Origin: Bacteroidales bacterium | GTDB lineage: Bacteria; Bacteroidota; Bacteroidia; Bacteroidales; BM520 | Length of the DNA: 64,000 bases | NCBI GenBank assembly: GCA_031276035.1 | Contig: JAISNV010000035.1 | Span: 1 to 64,000 of the forward strand | Direction of reading: 5' to 3' | In this document: positions 61,205-64,000 of the stretch, piece by piece | How positions within the stretch are numbered: position 1 is the first letter of the stretch | Layout of the letters: each line of letters opens with the position of its first letter | The notes under the pieces: model-generated | Told to the model about the DNA's origin: nothing | Database searches by the model: none | Seen by the model: the letters and a program-made list of their open reading frames with translations, nothing else | Made by a program: the position numbers and the translations under genes

Positions 61205-63106
61205 TTACTGAATCAAACTTATACTGCGTTTTAAAAAGTTTGATAACCTTTTGCCTTTTAAAATATCTTGCTGAAGCATCGCCAAATCTATTAATTGTTC
61301 GGCTAACTGATTGTTTTCATCTTCATTATTGCTTTCGGCAAGTTTTGTTATTAGAGGATGATTAACATTAACTTTCAAATTGAATGAGTCCGGAAAGTCC
61401 ATTCCGTAGTAACCGCCGCCGAATTTTGACATATCTTTCATTCTTCTCATAAATTCAGTACGTGTGATAACAATAGGCATATCATTCTCGCTCATATTTT
61501 CTGTTTCAACGGTAAATTGTGCTTTATCGACAATGTTCTCAAACAGATCTTTGATTTTTTTCTTCTCATCATCATTGAGTTTTGAAGGAGCTTCATCATT
61601 TTTATTAATTAATTTAGATGAAACATCAGAATCTACGCGAACAAATGATAAATCCTCGTTCTTGCTTTCTAAAGTATTTATAAAATACCCATCAATTAAT
61701 TCATTTAAAATCAATACATCGTATCCTGTGTTTTTTGCAGCTTCTATAAAACTGTATTGATCTTCCTCGTTGGAGGTATAAATTGCAATAATTTTATTGT
61801 CTTTATCGGTTTGATTGGCTTTTATTTCATTTTTATATTCATCAATAGTGAAATATTGATTTTTGATGTTTTTCAGTAAAGCAAAATTCTTTGCTTTATC
61901 ATAAAATTTTTCTTCCGAAATAATTCCGTATTCAATAAATACTTTAATATCATCCCATTTCTTTTCAAAATCCTCACGATTATTTTTAAATAATTCTTCT
62001 AATTTATCGGATACTTTTTTAAGAATATGGTTTGAAATTTTCTTAACATTCGAATCACTTTGAAGTGAACTTCGAGAAACATTGAGTGGGATATCCGGAG
62101 AGTCTAAAATTCCATGTAAAAGTGTAAGAAAATCAGGAACGATTCCTTCTACATTATCGGTTACAAAAACCTGATTAGAATATAACTGTATCTTTTCTTT
62201 CTGAATTTCCACATTTCTTTTTATTTTAGGAAAATATAAAATTCCGGTCAGATTGAATGGATAATCAACATTCAGGTGTACATAAAACAGAGGATCGTCA
62301 TAGGTTGCAGGATATAATTCATGATAAAACTTTATGTAATCTTCATCTGTTAAATCATTCGGCTTCTGTTTCCAAAGAGGATTGGTATTGTTTATTACTC
62401 TCGGTATTTTAACTTCTTTGGTTTTTTGTTTGCCGTCTTTGTCGGTTTCGCCTTCAATAGGTTCATAAACGGTTTCCGTTCCGAAAATGATAGGAACTGG
62501 TAAAAATTTACAATATTTCTTTAGTAAAGAATAAATTTTATTTTCGTCTAAATATTCTTCGGCATCTTTACTTATATGAAGAATTACATCGGTTCCCCTG
62601 GTTTCTTTTTTTCCTTCCGAAATCGAATAATCGATACTACCATCGCATTCCCAATGAACAGCTTTAGTTTGGCCGCCTTGTTTGTAAGTTTTTGTCAGTA
62701 TTTCTACTTTGTCGGAAACCATAAATGCCGAATAGAATCCCATTCCGAAATGACCGATTATAGCATTTACTTCACTTTCGGATTTGTTTTTAAACTTTGC
62801 AACAAAGTCTTCTGCGCCGGAAAAAGCTATTTCAGTGATGTACTTTATTACCTCATCATGTGTCATTCCGATACCGCTGTCTGATATTGTTAAAGTTTTT
62901 TTCTTTTTGTCGATTGTAATATTAATACTCAAATCACCCATTTCACCGGTAAATTTTCCCAGTCCCGAAAGCGTTTTTAATTTTTGAGTAGCATCAACGG
63001 CGTTAGAAACTAATTCTCTTAAAAATATTTCCTGATCAGTATATAAAAATTTCTTTATTATTGGAAATATGTTTTCTGTTTTAACATTAATTTTTCCTTT
63101 TTCCAT
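61205..63106 (-). CDS. htpG: Chaperone HtpG (Hsp90)
   Basis: HtpG is the bacterial Hsp90 ATP-driven chaperone. The 633-residue protein has the GHKL ATPase domain (LRELVSNAVDATQKLK, DSGIGMTHDEVI, GHFGMGFYSAFMVSDKVEI, GTDVILHI), the middle domain (YPFNLTGILYFPK, VFVTDNVEGIVPDFL, RSSLQSD), and the C-terminal dimerisation domain. The length matches the family. It heads the htpG-lemA-TPM-TPM unit. Upstream, a TGTCA-AAA-TGACA palindrome lies at 63180-63192 and an AGGCATA/TATGCCT repeat at 63134-63155; either could be a heat-shock operator. No exact TAnnTTTG box was seen. Confidence 0.95.
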   Translation of the reverse strand: MEKGKINVKTENIFPIIKKFLYTDQEIFLRELVSNAVDATQKLKTLSGLGKFTGEMGDLSINITIDKKKKTLTISDSGIGMTHDEVIKYITEIAFSGAEDFVAKFKNKSESEVNAIIGHFGMGFYSAFMVSDKVEILTKTYKQGGQTKAVHWECDGSIDYSISEGKKETRGTDVILHISKDAEEYLDENKIYSLLKKYCKFLPVPIIFGTETVYEPIEGETDKDGKQKTKEVKIPRVINNTNPLWKQKPNDLTDEDYIKFYHELYPATYDDPLFYVHLNVDYPFNLTGILYFPKIKRNVEIQKEKIQLYSNQVFVTDNVEGIVPDFLTLLHGILDSPDIPLNVSRSSLQSDSNVKKISNHILKKVSDKLEELFKNNREDFEKKWDDIKVFIEYGIISEEKFYDKAKNFALLKNIKNQYFTIDEYKNEIKANQTDKDNKIIAIYTSNEEDQYSFIEAAKNTGYDVLILNELIDGYFINTLESKNEDLSFVRVDSDVSSKLINKNDEAPSKLNDDEKKKIKDLFENIVDKAQFTVETENMSENDMPIVITRTEFMRRMKDMSKFGGGYYGMDFPDSFNLKVNVNHPLITKLAESNNEDENNQLAEQLIDLAMLQQDILKGKRLSNFLKRSISLIQ

Positions 63107-63133
63107 AATTTCAATTTCAATTTAACAATTGTG

Positions 63134-63155
63134 AGGCATATCAAAATTTATGCCT
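63134..63155. promoter_or_regulatory. AGGCATA...TATGCCT inverted repeat upstream of htpG
   Basis: Seven-base exact arms (63134-63140 and 63149-63155) with an 8-base spacer lie 28 bases before the htpG ATG. Operator or leader hairpin are both possible. Confidence 0.3.
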
Positions 63156-63179
63156 TTGATTAAATTTCATAACTAGCCG

Positions 63180-63192
63180 TGTCAAAATGACA
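63180..63192. promoter_or_regulatory. TGTCA-AAA-TGACA palindrome upstream of htpG
   Basis: Perfect 5-base arms with a 3-base spacer, 73 bases before the htpG ATG. On the minus strand a TTGACA hexamer is part of it. A candidate heat-shock control site. Confidence 0.35.
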
Positions 63193-63378
63193 TGAAGTAT
63201 ATGAAATATTAATGTCATTAATTAATAAAAGGTTTAAGCATTAAGCAATCCAAAGTAATGAAAAATGGTTTTAATATTAAAAAAGAATAAGTTTTTGTTT
63301 TGAACTAAAAAATCAGAAGATTAATTCTTAATTATTATTTATATTAATAAACCATTTTTATATTGAAGCTTATTCTTG

Positions 63379-64000
63379 TTATACACCGCGACCCTGAAAT
63401 ACTATCTTAACCGTAAAGATTAAGATTTTAAAATCCATGGCTAAAGACATATTTTCAATGTACAGTAAATCATAAGGTAAGCGTTCGATCATTTGATCAA
63501 TATTTTCCGCATAACCGTATTTAACCTGCCCCCAGCTTGTTATTCCCGGTTTTATCTTTAGCAAAAGTCTGTAATACGGAGCTCTTTCGGTAATTTTATT
63601 AATGTAATATTCTCTTTCCGGCCTGGGGCCTACAATACTCATTTGCCCTATCAATACAGTATAAAATTGAGGCAATTCATCCAGTCTGTATTTTCTGATA
63701 AACTTACCGAAGGGAGTAATTCTGGTGTCGTCTTTAGACGAAAGTTGTGGCCCGGCATCTTCGGCATTAACATACATTGATCTGAATTTGTACATCATAA
63801 AAGGTTTGCCGCCTTTTCCTATTCTCTCTTGTCCGTAAAAAATAGGTCCGGGAGAAGAGCGCTTAACCCCAATAGCAGTAATTAAGTAAATAGGGGAGGC
63901 AATAATCAAAACTAAAGATGAAGCAACAATATCAAAACCTCTTTTGATAACCTTCTGCCATATTGGTAAGGGTTCGGGATTTATTTCTATTAATGGAACA
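63379..64000 (-). CDS. Polyprenyl-phosphate sugar-1-phosphate transferase, C-terminal part (runs off the right edge)
   Basis: Only the last 207 residues are visible; the frame stays open to the window end. They form the bacterial sugar transferase domain (PF02397). Its marks are a hydrophobic hairpin anchor after KRGFDIVASS, GPIFYGQERIGKGGKPFMMYKFRSM, DERITPFGKFIRKYRLDELPQF-like (DDTRITPFGKFIRKYRLDEL), IVGPRPEREYY, and IKPGITSWGQVKYGYAEN. This enzyme places the first sugar-phosphate on undecaprenyl phosphate for capsule, exopolysaccharide or O-antigen. It probably belongs to a full-length WbaP/WcaJ-type protein. An exopolysaccharide cluster may continue outside the window. Confidence 0.9.
   Translation of the reverse strand, partial: VPLIEINPEPLPIWQKVIKRGFDIVASSLVLIIASPIYLITAIGVKRSSPGPIFYGQERIGKGGKPFMMYKFRSMYVNAEDAGPQLSSKDDTRITPFGKFIRKYRLDELPQFYTVLIGQMSIVGPRPEREYYINKITERAPYYRLLLKIKPGITSWGQVKYGYAENIDQMIERLPYDLLYIENMSLAMDFKILIFTVKIVFQGRGV

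Overview
The window looks like the chromosome of a Bacteroidota bacterium, most likely Bacteroidales. It is AT-rich and gene starts lack Shine-Dalgarno sequences. Many genes are preceded by the Bacteroidota -7 promoter box TAnnTTTG. Family-level markers agree: a type IX secretion (T9SS) C-terminal sorting domain, a DUF4296 lipoprotein, a zinc-free type B ribosomal protein L31, a histidine-less SerA in a serC-serA-DUF1015 cluster, MeaB, and a lysine-fermentation dehydrogenase (Kdd). No rRNA, tRNA or CRISPR array was seen.

Layout. 1-3000 is an accessory patch: the 3' end of an IS1182-like transposase, then three unrelated same-strand genes (TylF-like methyltransferase, LRV/HEAT-like repeat protein, orphan) separated by gaps with imperfect inverted repeats. 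3187-16400 is mostly housekeeping: U32 peptidase, recR, dus, dnaX, a polysaccharide deacetylase/GNAT pair, meaB, glnA and a secreted M64 peptidase. 16405-29116 holds mgsA and a three-gene minus-strand unit led by a 3587-residue secreted protein made of 36 tandem four-cysteine modules. 29606-37189 carries metG, a SAM hydrolase, phoH, purC, recQ and a lipoprotein. 37250-45117 is one long minus-strand operon, rimP-nusA-infB-rRNA methyltransferase-kdsD-deoC, with a terminator-like hairpin in its leader. Then come rpmE (type B), kdd, a small envelope trio running into serC, serA, DUF1015 and fba. 52511-59039 holds a GH16-like lipoprotein, ansA, and a DUF2147/AlgX-like/MBOAT unit probably acetylating a surface glycan. 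59308-63106 is an htpG-lemA-TPM-TPM operon, and the window ends inside a polyprenyl-phosphate sugar-1-phosphate transferase.

How the genes work together. The cell surface is the main theme: the giant T9SS fibre with its lipoprotein and outer-membrane partner, the O-acetylation unit, the glycan-active lipoprotein, KdsD for Kdo/LPS, and the sugar transferase. Metabolism points to an amino-acid and sugar fermenter (asparaginase, Kdd, MeaB, methylglyoxal synthase, serine synthesis, aldolase). The most interesting items are the giant modular protein locus, the attenuator-like leader of the rimP-nusA-infB operon, a helical motif shared by two functionally different envelope proteins encoded near each other, and the cassette-like accessory patch.
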